This document shows, piece after piece, positions 7,652 through 15,728 of a stretch of 64,000 nt of DNA. The DNA is taken from the NCBI RefSeq assembly GCF_010614805.1, contig NZ_JAAFZC010000003.1, positions 1 to 64,000 of the forward strand, written 5' to 3'. This DNA comes from Pseudooceanicola aestuarii (GTDB lineage Bacteria > Pseudomonadota > Alphaproteobacteria > Rhodobacterales > Rhodobacteraceae). Within the stretch, counting starts at the first letter, position 1. Each line of letters opens with the position of its first letter. Position numbers and translations under genes: made by a program. The notes beneath the pieces were generated by a model. That model worked only from the letters and a program-made list of their open reading frames with translations, had not been told where the DNA came from and made no database searches.

Positions 7652-8647
7652 ATGATTGCACTCAAGAAAACCGCCACGGCCCTGATCGCCGCCGCAACCC
7701 TGGGCGCCACCGCGCTGCCCGGCCTGGCGCAGGACACGCTGCGCATCGGCTGGACAACCTCGGACGGGGCACAGGATCCCTATGCCATTGCTGCCCGCGC
7801 CATCGCGGCCGAGCTGGAGGACCGCCTGCCGGGCAAGTTCGCCGTGCAGATGTTCCCCAACAACCAGCTGGGCGACGAAAAACAGATGCTGGAAGGGCTG
7901 CAATACGGCACGCTGGACGTCGGCATCATCACCAATGCCGCCATCGCCAATGTCGATCCGGCCTTCCAGCTGAACGACATGCCGTTCCTGTTCGCGGACG
8001 AGGCCCAGGCCCACGAGGTGCTGGACGGCGAAGTTGGCCAGGAGCTGCTGGCCAAGCTGTCGGACAAGGGAATGGTCGGTCTGGGCTTTGCCGAAGGCGG
8101 GTTCCGCAACATGATCAACAACAAGCGCCCGGTGACCACCCCCGCCGACGTGGAAGGCGTGAAGTTCCGCACGATGCAAAGCCCGGTGTTCATCGGCATG
8201 TTCTCCTCGCTTGGCGGCAACCCCACGCCGATGGCCTGGTCCGAAACCTTCACCGCCGCGCAGCAGGGCACCATCGACGGGCTGGAGATCCCGCTGGCGG
8301 TGATCTTTGCCAACAAGTACCCCGAAGTGACGGATTACCTGTCCCTGACCAAGCATACCTACAGCGCTCTTGGCATCATCGTGTCGCAGCGCAGCCTGTC
8401 TAAACTGTCGGACGACGAGCGCATGGCCTTTGCCGGCGCCGTATCCGACGCCATCGCCAGCCAGCGGGAGCAGGTGGCGCAGAACTCCGCCGACCTGATC
8501 ACCAAGCTGGAAGAGGCCGGCATGGAAGTGAACGAGATCGAGAACCCCGCCGCCTTCCGGGAGAAGGTGCTGCCGGTCTACGACGAGTTCAAGCCGCAGA
8601 TCGGCGAAGCGCTGTTCGACAAGGCGCTGGCCGCCGTCCAGAACTGA
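7652..8647 (+). CDS. TRAP transporter solute-binding protein DctP (system 1)
   Basis: Periplasmic binding protein of 331 aa. A signal peptide covers residues 1-23 (cleavage near GLA|QD). The DctP-family arginine region is KFRTMQSPVF, followed by the conserved WSETFTAAQQGTIDGLE block. Such proteins capture carboxylates for the DctQM membrane pair encoded next. AAGGGAGG ends 8 nt before the ATG. The gene lies 22 bp after the regulator-lactonase fusion and before a dctQ/dctM pair and an FAD dehydrogenase, all on one strand, so the ligand is probably the lactone or acid handled by those enzymes. Confidence 0.92.
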   Translation: MIALKKTATALIAAATLGATALPGLAQDTLRIGWTTSDGAQDPYAIAARAIAAELEDRLPGKFAVQMFPNNQLGDEKQMLEGLQYGTLDVGIITNAAIANVDPAFQLNDMPFLFADEAQAHEVLDGEVGQELLAKLSDKGMVGLGFAEGGFRNMINNKRPVTTPADVEGVKFRTMQSPVFIGMFSSLGGNPTPMAWSETFTAAQQGTIDGLEIPLAVIFANKYPEVTDYLSLTKHTYSALGIIVSQRSLSKLSDDERMAFAGAVSDAIASQREQVAQNSADLITKLEEAGMEVNEIENPAAFREKVLPVYDEFKPQIGEALFDKALAAVQN

Positions 8648-8656
8648 TCGCCCGCC

Positions 8657-8692
8657 CCGGCGCCGTTCCCCACCAGGCGCGGCGCCGGTTTT
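8657..8692 (+). terminator. Intrinsic terminator/attenuator after dctP
   Basis: A 9-bp perfect stem (CCGGCGCCG / CGGCGCCGG) with a 14-nt loop is followed by TTTT. It lies between dctP and dctQ of one operon, so it likely lowers membrane-subunit expression relative to the binding protein. Confidence 0.7.
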
Positions 8693-8714
8693 CCTGACCA
8701 GTTTTCCTGACCAG
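8689..8714 (+). repeat. Exact 13-bp tandem duplication
   Basis: TTTTCCTGACCAG occurs twice head to tail (8689-8701 and 8702-8714), beginning in the T-run of the terminator. A degenerate third copy (CTCCAGACCAG) follows before the dctQ ribosome binding site. Confidence 0.85.
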
Positions 8715-8736
8715 CTCTCCAGACCAGGAGCCGAGA

Positions 8737-9237
8737 ATGATCAAGCTGTTGGACCGAACCTCCCATTGGGTCGCGCGCGCCACCGATATCGTCGTCATCG
8801 GGATGGCATCGGTGATGATGACCGCGCTGATCCTTCAGGTCTTTTCCCGCTACGTGCTGGGCGCCTCGCTCGTCTGGTCCGAGGAACTGGCCCTGATCCT
8901 GTTCACCTGGACCACGCTTCTGGCCGCGACTTCGGTCCTGCGGGACATGGCCCATGTGCGGCTGGATGTGCTGATTTCCTACCTGCCCGGCGGGCTGCGC
9001 CTGTGGTGGGAACGGGCGATCACCCTGGCCATCCTGGCCTTCTGCATCGCGCTGGCGGTGTCGGGCTATGATTACACGGTCAGCACCATGGGCCAGGTGT
9101 CCGCCGCGATGCGCCTGCCGATCGAGGTTCTGCACCTGGCCGCGCCGGTCTGCGGCGGCCTGGGCGCGCTGCACGCGCTGGCCCGCCTGTTCCGCCCCGC
9201 AGCCCCGGCCGAGACCCCGAAGGAGATCGTGGGATGA
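8737..9237 (+). CDS. TRAP transporter small permease DctQ (system 1)
   Basis: Inner-membrane subunit of 166 aa with four hydrophobic segments. The DctQ signature area includes the conserved W-x-E-E-L block (LVWSEELALILFTWTTLL) and the following basic D-x-H-V-R-L-D stretch. It pairs with the large permease DctM encoded next, with which it overlaps by 4 bp (ATGA). The start is preceded by CAGGAGCCGAG. Confidence 0.9.
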   Translation: MIKLLDRTSHWVARATDIVVIGMASVMMTALILQVFSRYVLGASLVWSEELALILFTWTTLLAATSVLRDMAHVRLDVLISYLPGGLRLWWERAITLAILAFCIALAVSGYDYTVSTMGQVSAAMRLPIEVLHLAAPVCGGLGALHALARLFRPAAPAETPKEIVG

Positions 9238-10517
9238 GTGTTGTCGCAACCGCCATCCTGGCGACCTTCCTGATTTCCATGTTCGGCGGGATGCCGATCG
9301 CGTTTTGCCTGGGCATCGCCTCGGTTCTTGGCCTCTACCTCGCGGATTTCCCGTTGGTGATCCTGGCGCAGCGGCTGATCGCGGGCACGCAAAGCTTCTC
9401 CATCCTCGCCATTCCGGGGTTCATCCTGGCCGGGGACCTGATGATGCATGGCGGGCTGTCGCGGCGGCTGGTGCGGTTCTGCCAGGCGCTGGTGCAGCAT
9501 GTCACCGGCGGGCTGGGCATGGTGACGGTGCTGTCCGCCACCTTCTTTGCCGCGATCTCCGGCTCTGCCCCGGCGACGACGGCCACCATCGGCGGCATCA
9601 TGATCCCCGAGATGGAGCAACGCGGCTGGCGGCGCGACTTCTCCGCCGCGCTGGCGGCGGCCTCTGGCCCCATCGGCCAGATGATCCCGCCGTCGATCCC
9701 GATGATCATCTGGGGCGTGGTGGCCGAAGATTCGATCAATCAGCTGTTCCTGGCCGGCATTATCCCCGGTCTGCTGATCGCCCTGGGGCTGATGCTGGTC
9801 TGCTGGATCGTGGCGCGCCGCAGTCCCGATATCCCGCTGGAGCCGCGCGCCACACGGCGCCAGCTGATCGACAGCCTGTGGGACGGCAAGTGGTCGCTGC
9901 TGGCACCCGTCATCATCCTGGGCGGCATCTACGGTTCGATTTTCACCCCGACGGAGGCCTCAGCCATCGCGGTGTTCTATGCCCTGATCGTGGGGCTGTT
10001 CATTCACCGCGAATTGCCGCTGCGCGACCTGGGCCGGGTGATCATGGCATCGATGCGGACATCCGCCATCGTGTGTTTCATCATCGCCATCGCCTCCGCC
10101 TTCGGGTGGCTGGTCGCGATCGAACAACTGCCGTCGGCCATCGCGGGGGGGATCATGTCGATTTCCACCAATCCGATCGTGATCCTGCTGATCCTGAACG
10201 TCTTCCTGCTGTTCATCGGCGCGATCATGGACAATATCGCGGCGATGATCATCCTGGGCACGACGCTGTCCTCCATCGGGGCGCAGCTGGGGCTGGACCC
10301 GATTCACCTGGGCGCCATGGTGGTGATCAACCTGGCGATCGGCATGGCCACGCCGCCCTTTGGCTATTCGCTGTTCGTCGCCTCGGCGATCAGCAAAATG
10401 CCCATCGAACGGATCAGCCTGGCGCTGTGGCCGATGCTGCTGGTGTCCTTCGTGGTGCTGATGCTTGTGACCTACGTGCCGCAGGTGACATTGTTCCTGC
10501 CGTCGCTGATCCGCTGA
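9234..10517 (+). CDS. TRAP transporter large permease DctM (system 1)
   Basis: Polytopic inner-membrane carrier of 427 aa with about 12 hydrophobic segments, the normal DctM length. Family landmarks include FAAISGSAPATTATIGGIM near residues 100-120, the IPPSIPMIIWG block, and GGIYGSIFTPTEASAIAVFY in the second half. It couples sodium entry to solute uptake together with DctP and DctQ. It overlaps dctQ by 4 bp and is followed 10 bp later by the FAD/Fe-S dehydrogenase gene, so all are probably one transcript. Confidence 0.93.
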   Translation: MSVVATAILATFLISMFGGMPIAFCLGIASVLGLYLADFPLVILAQRLIAGTQSFSILAIPGFILAGDLMMHGGLSRRLVRFCQALVQHVTGGLGMVTVLSATFFAAISGSAPATTATIGGIMIPEMEQRGWRRDFSAALAAASGPIGQMIPPSIPMIIWGVVAEDSINQLFLAGIIPGLLIALGLMLVCWIVARRSPDIPLEPRATRRQLIDSLWDGKWSLLAPVIILGGIYGSIFTPTEASAIAVFYALIVGLFIHRELPLRDLGRVIMASMRTSAIVCFIIAIASAFGWLVAIEQLPSAIAGGIMSISTNPIVILLILNVFLLFIGAIMDNIAAMIILGTTLSSIGAQLGLDPIHLGAMVVINLAIGMATPPFGYSLFVASAISKMPIERISLALWPMLLVSFVVLMLVTYVPQVTLFLPSLIR

Positions 10518-10527
10518 CAGGCATCGC

Positions 10528-13425
10528 ATGAAGGACATGGCCGTTACGACGACCGTCGCCCCCGTCACCCGATTGTTGCAGGAGCTGGGGCGCCGCGGCT
10601 TCAAGGGGCAGGCCCGCACCGCGCGCGCCGCGCGGGTGGTCCATGCCACCGACAATTCGATCTATTACCGCGAGCCGGCCTGCGTGCTGGAACCTGCCGG
10701 CCCTGCCGATATCGCCACCGCCCTCACCGCCGCCAACCAGGCCGGCCTGCCGATCACCCCGCGCGGCGGCGGCACGGGGACCAACGGGCAATCGCTGACC
10801 GATGGCGTGGTGCTGGACACTTCGCGTTTCATGAACCGGATCCTGGATTACGATGCCGCGCGCGGCATCGTCCGCGTCGAGCCGGGCGTGGTGCTGGACC
10901 AGCTGAACGCATTCCTCGCCCCGCAGGGCGTGTTCTTTCCGCCCGCCGTTTCAACCGCATCGCGGGCGACGCTGGGCGGGATGGTCGGCACCGATGCCTC
11001 GGGCAAGGGGTCGCGGCGCTACGGCCGCACCTCGGATCACCTGCATGCCGCCGAGGTGGTGCTGGCCTGCGGCACCCCCGCCCGGTTCGCGGATCTGCCC
11101 GGTGACGCGCCCGCTCCCGATGGCCCGCTGGGCGCCGCCGTGCGCCTTTTGCGCGCCGAGCTGCCCACCCATGCCGCCGAGATCGCCCGCGTCTTCCCTG
11201 TGATGAACCGGGGCCTGACCGGCTATAACCTGGCCGGGCTGCACGGCCGCGACGGCACCCTGCACCTGCCCAGGCTGCTGGCCGGATCAGAAGGCACCCT
11301 GGCCATCATCACCGCGCTGGAATTGCGGGTCACCCCCCTGCCCGCCCATCGCGGCATGGCGATCATCGGCTATGCCGATACGCTGACCGCACTTGGCGCG
11401 GTGCCCGACCTGCTGCCCGCCGATCCCGACGCCGTGGAGTTCCTGGACGACGTCACCGTGCGTCTGGGCAAGACAACCCCCGCCTGGCCCGTGCTGGAGC
11501 CGCTGCTGGGCAGTGCCCTGGCCGAATGCGGCGGCTATCTGTTCGCCGAGGTCGCGGGCGACACCCCCGCAGAGATCGACCGCCAGCTGGCCGCCCTGGA
11601 ACAGGTTGCCACCGCCGCCACGCCCGCCGTGGGCATCCGCACCACCCGCAGCACACAGGAGATGGCCGCGATCAACGGGCTGCGCAAGGATGCCGTGGGT
11701 CTGATGGGCAAGGGCAAGGGCGCGCTGAAGGGCACCGCCTTTGTCGAGGACGCCGCCGTGCCACCCGACCGGCTGGTGCCCTTTGTCGCCGGGTTCCGTG
11801 ACATCCTGGCAGCTCAGGGGCTGGATTACGGCATGTATGGCCACGCCGATGTCGGCTGTGTCCACGTGCGCCCCCTGATGGACATGCGCCTGCCCGACCA
11901 CCGCGCCCGCATCCGCCCGGTCTCCGATGCCGTGGCGCGGTTGGCGCGCGAACATGGCGGGCTGATCTGGGGTGAGCACGGCAAGGGACTGCGCGGTGAA
12001 TACGGTGCGGATTACTTTGGCCCGCAGCTCTTTGCCCTGATGCGCCGGATCAAGGCGGCGTTCGACCCCGCCAACCGCCTGAACCCCGGCAAGCTGGCAA
12101 CCGCCGCCGGGACCGAATTGGCACTGGACCGGATCGACGGCATCGCCTTTCGCGGCGCGCGGGATCAGCGGATCGCGGCGCAGGACGGCTATGCCAGGGC
12201 GGTGGATTGCAACGGCAACGGCGCCTGTTTCCACTGGGACAGCGCGCAGGAGATGTGCCCGTCCTACAAGGTGACGCGCGACCGCGTGCAATCGCCCAAG
12301 GGCCGCGCGGCGCTGATGCGCGACTGGCTGCACGCGCGCGAAACCGGCAGCGATGCGGCTGCGGCCACGGCCGAAACGGCGCTGGCCGACAGCCTGGCGA
12401 CCTGCCTGTCCTGCAAGGCCTGCACCAGCCAATGCCCCGTGCAGGTCGACATCCCCACGATGAAGGCGCGCTTTCTCGCGGCGCGTCACGCCACCCGGCC
12501 CAGGCCCGCCCGCGACCACCTTCTGCGCCGGATGGAGGGGTTGACCCTGCTGGCCGCGCGGATGCCGACGCTGGCCAATGCCGGGCTGCGGCTGGGCCGG
12601 GGCGCGCTGGCGCGGACGCTGGGGCTGGTGGACCTGCCCCGGCTGGACCGGACGGGCCTGTCGCGGCGGATGCGCGCGGCGGGCGCCCGGCAGCTGGCCC
12701 CCGGTGCCGCCCTGCCCGCCGGGGTGGATCCCCATCGCGCGGTGATCCTGCTGTGCGACAGTTTCCTGGCTCCGTTCGAGCCGCAGGTGCTGGAGGCCAC
12801 GGCCCGGCTGCTGGCACGGATGGGGCTGACGGTGTTCCACACGCCGCCGCTGCGCAACGGCAAGGCGTTGCAGGTGCGAGGATTTCAGGCGGCCTTTGCC
12901 CGGACACAACAGCGCGCCATGGCGGATCTGACGGCCCTCGCCACCACCGGCCTGCCCCTGGTCAGCGTGGAGCCGGCGGCCACCATGCTCTACCGTCAGG
13001 ATTTCGACGTGTTGCCCGCCACCGCGCTGCCCCTGTCGCTGGACCGGTTCCTGCACGAGAGGCTCGCCGCGATGCCGCGTGCGGGCGGTGGCGCGTTCCG
13101 GCTGATCGGCCATTGCACCGAAACCGCGGCCGATCCCGCCAACCTGACCCGCTGGGCGGCGATTTTCGACGCGGCGGGCCTGCGCCTGACCGCGCACCGC
13201 GCCGGCTGCTGCGGCATGGCCGGCCTGTTCGGTCACGAGACCGAACACCGGGAGATGTCGCGCCGGATCTTTGCTCTGAACTGGCACGAGAAGGTGACGC
13301 AGGATAGCGCGCCGCCGCTGCTGGCCACCGGCTTTTCCTGCCGGTCCCAGGCACGGCGGTTCGCCGATACGCCGCTGCCCCACCCGGTACAGGCCCTGGA
13401 ACAGGCGCTGCGCGACACGGGCTGA
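10528..13425 (+). CDS. FAD-binding and Fe-S-binding oxidoreductase (GlcD-GlcF fusion, YdiJ/D-2-hydroxyglutarate dehydrogenase type)
   Basis: Protein of 965 aa that joins an FAD-dependent 2-hydroxyacid dehydrogenase (about residues 1-530) to a GlcF-like iron-sulfur part. The PCMH FAD loop is RGGGTGTNGQSL, with TLGGMVGTDASGKGSRRYG behind it, and the FAD C-terminal domain ends in FDPANRLNPGKL. Ferredoxin cysteines lie near residues 560-640 (CNGNGACF...CPSYK and CLSCKACTSQCPV). A CCG-type motif (AGCCGMAGLFGHE) is near 890. Such fusions oxidise D-2-hydroxy acids and pass electrons to the respiratory chain. Its place at the end of a lactonase-TRAP operon suggests that the imported or ring-opened hydroxy acid is the substrate. 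Confidence 0.88.
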   Translation: MKDMAVTTTVAPVTRLLQELGRRGFKGQARTARAARVVHATDNSIYYREPACVLEPAGPADIATALTAANQAGLPITPRGGGTGTNGQSLTDGVVLDTSRFMNRILDYDAARGIVRVEPGVVLDQLNAFLAPQGVFFPPAVSTASRATLGGMVGTDASGKGSRRYGRTSDHLHAAEVVLACGTPARFADLPGDAPAPDGPLGAAVRLLRAELPTHAAEIARVFPVMNRGLTGYNLAGLHGRDGTLHLPRLLAGSEGTLAIITALELRVTPLPAHRGMAIIGYADTLTALGAVPDLLPADPDAVEFLDDVTVRLGKTTPAWPVLEPLLGSALAECGGYLFAEVAGDTPAEIDRQLAALEQVATAATPAVGIRTTRSTQEMAAINGLRKDAVGLMGKGKGALKGTAFVEDAAVPPDRLVPFVAGFRDILAAQGLDYGMYGHADVGCVHVRPLMDMRLPDHRARIRPVSDAVARLAREHGGLIWGEHGKGLRGEYGADYFGPQLFALMRRIKAAFDPANRLNPGKLATAAGTELALDRIDGIAFRGARDQRIAAQDGYARAVDCNGNGACFHWDSAQEMCPSYKVTRDRVQSPKGRAALMRDWLHARETGSDAAAATAETALADSLATCLSCKACTSQCPVQVDIPTMKARFLAARHATRPRPARDHLLRRMEGLTLLAARMPTLANAGLRLGRGALARTLGLVDLPRLDRTGLSRRMRAAGARQLAPGAALPAGVDPHRAVILLCDSFLAPFEPQVLEATARLLARMGLTVFHTPPLRNGKALQVRGFQAAFARTQQRAMADLTALATTGLPLVSVEPAATMLYRQDFDVLPATALPLSLDRFLHERLAAMPRAGGGAFRLIGHCTETAADPANLTRWAAIFDAAGLRLTAHRAGCCGMAGLFGHETEHREMSRRIFALNWHEKVTQDSAPPLLATGFSCRSQARRFADTPLPHPVQALEQALRDTG

Positions 13426-13734
13426 GGGGAGCAGCCGCGCCAACCCGTGCCCCGGCCACCATCGAGGCTCCGGGCGCGGCAGCCCCCCTGTCTCGGGCCA
13501 AGCGCGCCGGGATTCATCACCCCCCGCCGATCCACAGCGGTTTTGACCGATTCAGGTAGTGCGGCGGCCGCCGATCACGCTGATGGGCCTGGAGTTCGCC
13601 GTCGGTGACCCTGTCGGCCTGTCATTCCGGCAATCTCACGGCGGCGGGGCGAGAACCTGGCCGAGGGCCTGCCAGAGACGCGGCGCGAGACCCCCGAGGT
13701 GCCGGACGCTTGCCCGACCTGGGCCGGGCCGCGA
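13426..13734. other. Intergenic gap between convergent genes
   Basis: About 310 bp between the dehydrogenase and the reverse-strand YHYH gene. Open frames here have no ribosome binding site or recognisable domain and look like GC-rich shadows. I see no convincing terminator with a T-run and no repeat. Confidence 0.5.
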
Positions 13735-14877
13735 TCAGGGCCGCGCCGGCAATGCAGCGCGCAACGCCTCCACCGAAACGCCCAGCGTCTGGGCCGCCGC
13801 ATCGAAATCCGGTCGCGGACCGGTGCCCAGAGCATCAAGCAGGGCAGGCAAGGTCACACCCAGTGTCTTGGCGGCGTCGTCCATCCCTTCGGGCAGACCA
13901 CCGCCCTGACCGGGAGCACCATTCGGGCCAGCACCGCCGAAACCGGCGGCACCGATGCCGTTCTGCGCAGTGGTGGCGAATTTGTCCTGCGCGGTCAGCC
14001 CCACCAGGCAGGTGGGCAGGTTCGGAAATTCGGGGGAGGCATGGTAATGGTAGGTCTCCCCCTGCGCGGTGGCCCCGACATGGCCGTTGCACTGGTCCAG
14101 CCCTTCCGGCTTGGTCCCGTCAGCCTCAAGACTGCCCATCATCGGGAACCCGTCGAAGGCATAGCCGAAGATCGCCGTGGGATCTTGCGCCACCGCGCCA
14201 CAATCCACCGCGACCCCCTCGTGTTCGGCAATGGTGTCGATGTCGGTCGCGGTCGCGTGCCAATGGTACCAGCCACCGGGATCAATATGGCCGCCGCAGA
14301 CATCCAGCGCAGGCAGGTGACCTGTTTCAAGGACCGAGGGCGCATCGGCGAAGATCGGCACGCCGTCCAGCGCCACGCCCACCTGTGCGACGGTCCCAAG
14401 TCCCGTGGCGTCTTCGGCCATCACCGGCGTGACCGGCAGGCGCATGGTGATGATGACACTTTCGTCCTGTGTGGCCATCAGGCAGGAATGGTCCGCCGTG
14501 GGCCGCGCGCCGGACCCGGGGTCACTGATCGCGATGGTGCCGTCCTCGTCGTAGAACTTGTAGCCCTGCGCGGCGAGCATCTCCCAAAAGGCGCGGTCCA
14601 GCTTGTACAAGCCCGCCTCCTCTCCGTCCCAATCCCACAGACCACCTTCGCCATCGATGTCCGAGGGGCAGAACGGCCCGATCTCCAGCTCCGCGGGCTT
14701 GTAGGGCACGGTGAATTCATAGCATTGCGCCGTGCTGCCGTCTTCCAGCGTGCAATCGACGATGGCCGGTTCGCTGGCAAAGGCCGTGGCGTTGAAACGC
14801 GCGGGATCCGGATGGGCATGGGCTGTCATTGGCAACAGCGAAAGCGCGACCAACCAGGGGGCCGGGGATCGGGTCAT
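13735..14877 (-). CDS. YHYH-domain secreted protein
   Basis: Protein of 380 aa with a signal peptide (residues 1-21, cleavage near AHA|HP), so probably periplasmic or secreted. The YHYH family motif is present as ETYHYHASPEFPNLPTC, preceded by a GWYHWHAT motif and conserved cysteines (DVCGGHID, LDQCNGH). The last 90 residues are a Gly-rich linker and a repeated KTLGVTLPALLDALG / QTLGVSVEALRAALP element. The function of the family is unknown; the histidine-rich motifs suggest metal binding. It overlaps the upstream MarR gene by 4 bp, so it is almost certainly controlled by that regulator. Confidence 0.8.
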   Translation of the reverse strand: MTRSPAPWLVALSLLPMTAHAHPDPARFNATAFASEPAIVDCTLEDGSTAQCYEFTVPYKPAELEIGPFCPSDIDGEGGLWDWDGEEAGLYKLDRAFWEMLAAQGYKFYDEDGTIAISDPGSGARPTADHSCLMATQDESVIITMRLPVTPVMAEDATGLGTVAQVGVALDGVPIFADAPSVLETGHLPALDVCGGHIDPGGWYHWHATATDIDTIAEHEGVAVDCGAVAQDPTAIFGYAFDGFPMMGSLEADGTKPEGLDQCNGHVGATAQGETYHYHASPEFPNLPTCLVGLTAQDKFATTAQNGIGAAGFGGAGPNGAPGQGGGLPEGMDDAAKTLGVTLPALLDALGTGPRPDFDAAAQTLGVSVEALRAALPARP

Positions 14878-15347
14878 GAGTCTGTCTCCTCAGGGTGCAG
14901 GGATGTGTGCGGGGGTTGGGTACCGGGGACATGCGCGCCCAGGGCCTGATGCAGCTTGAACGCGCCTTGCAGGAACGCATCCGCCGTGTCCGGGCCCAGA
15001 AGGTCGCGGATCATCCTGTCCATGTCCTCCCAGGCGGCTTCGATTTCCGCGCGCAGATCCTGACCCTTGTCGGTCAGTCGCAGGACATTGATGCGCGGAT
15101 CATCGGGATCGGGGCTGCGCGAGATCCAACCGCCATTGATCAGGCGGGCGGTCATCGTGCTCATGCTGGCGGGGGTGACATCGAATTGCCGCGCCAATTT
15201 TCCCTGAGAGGCCGTGCCGAGACGCCCCAGGGCATCCACGACACGGGCCTGGCGCGGTTGCAGGTTCAGCCCGCGCAGCCGTTGGCGCAGGCGGGCCTCC
15301 AGGATATCGGCGGAGTGCAGAATATGATGGATGCCAAATCTTTTCAC
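14874..15347 (-). CDS. MarR-family transcriptional regulator
   Basis: Protein of 157 aa with a winged helix at about residues 30-100. The wing is SPDPDDPRINVLRLTDKG, close to the MarR consensus (D-x-R-D/N-x-R-x-L-T-G). The start is a GTG at 15347, because an in-frame stop lies just upstream and no better start exists. No good ribosome binding site is visible; a perfect palindrome lies 6-21 nt upstream instead. It heads a two-gene operon with the YHYH protein (ATGA overlap), a typical autoregulated stress- or ligand-responsive arrangement. Confidence 0.87.
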   Translation of the reverse strand: MKRFGIHHILHSADILEARLRQRLRGLNLQPRQARVVDALGRLGTASQGKLARQFDVTPASMSTMTARLINGGWISRSPDPDDPRINVLRLTDKGQDLRAEIEAAWEDMDRMIRDLLGPDTADAFLQGAFKLHQALGAHVPGTQPPHTSLHPEETDS

Positions 15348-15352
15348 AGCGC

Positions 15353-15368
15353 AGTTAGTATCCTAACT
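15353..15368. promoter_or_regulatory. Perfect palindrome at the MarR start: likely operator
   Basis: AGTTAG-TATC-CTAACT is a perfect 6+4+6 dyad that ends 5 nt before the GTG start of the reverse-strand MarR gene. MarR dimers bind such 16-20 bp palindromes, so autorepression by blocking the promoter or translation start region is likely. Confidence 0.55.
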
Positions 15369-15693
15369 ATCCCTGTGCGACAAGGGCGGGCGACCCGTTG
15401 GCGTGGAGGAGGACGTCGGGGACTGGCGGTATCCCGCCATGGGCAGGGGCGTGGCGTTCCATGCGAAGTGCTAGAAAGGCGGGTGGGTGCAGAACAGGTG
15501 TTCGATCTTCACCGGCGTGGCAGCGGCATGGTCGGTTTGTCGGGATGGGGCAAGTCCCGATGTGATACCGCAGGCCACCCAACGCGGCACTTCCGCGCGA
15601 CCCACCATGCCGCGGCGCCATTCCGCGCGCGCGCCCGGCAGACGGTGCACCGGAGAACAGGGCACGGTCCACGGAGTTCAATCAACGGCCCGT
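15369..15693. other. Intergenic gap upstream of marR
   Basis: About 325 bp of ordinary GC content between the MarR palindrome and the hairpin after the ABC operon. A reverse open frame of about 104 codons runs through it but has no domain, no ribosome binding site and a composition like a shadow. I see no RNA gene. Confidence 0.45.
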
Positions 15694-15722
15694 CGCGCGG
15701 GCGGGTCAACGCCGCCCGCGCG
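15694..15722 (-). terminator. Hairpin downstream of the PotABCD-like operon
   Basis: An 11-bp perfect stem (CGCGCGGGCGG / CCGCCCGCGCG) with a 7-nt loop begins 6 bp after the stop of the binding-protein gene on the reverse strand. It lacks a T-run but is placed as a terminator or 3'-end stabiliser. Confidence 0.5.
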
Positions 15723-15728
15723 GTCAGG

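Noticed and set aside
15367..15681. Reverse 104-codon frame in the gap upstream of marR
   Set aside because: No ribosome binding site, no domain, and its composition matches other shadow frames.
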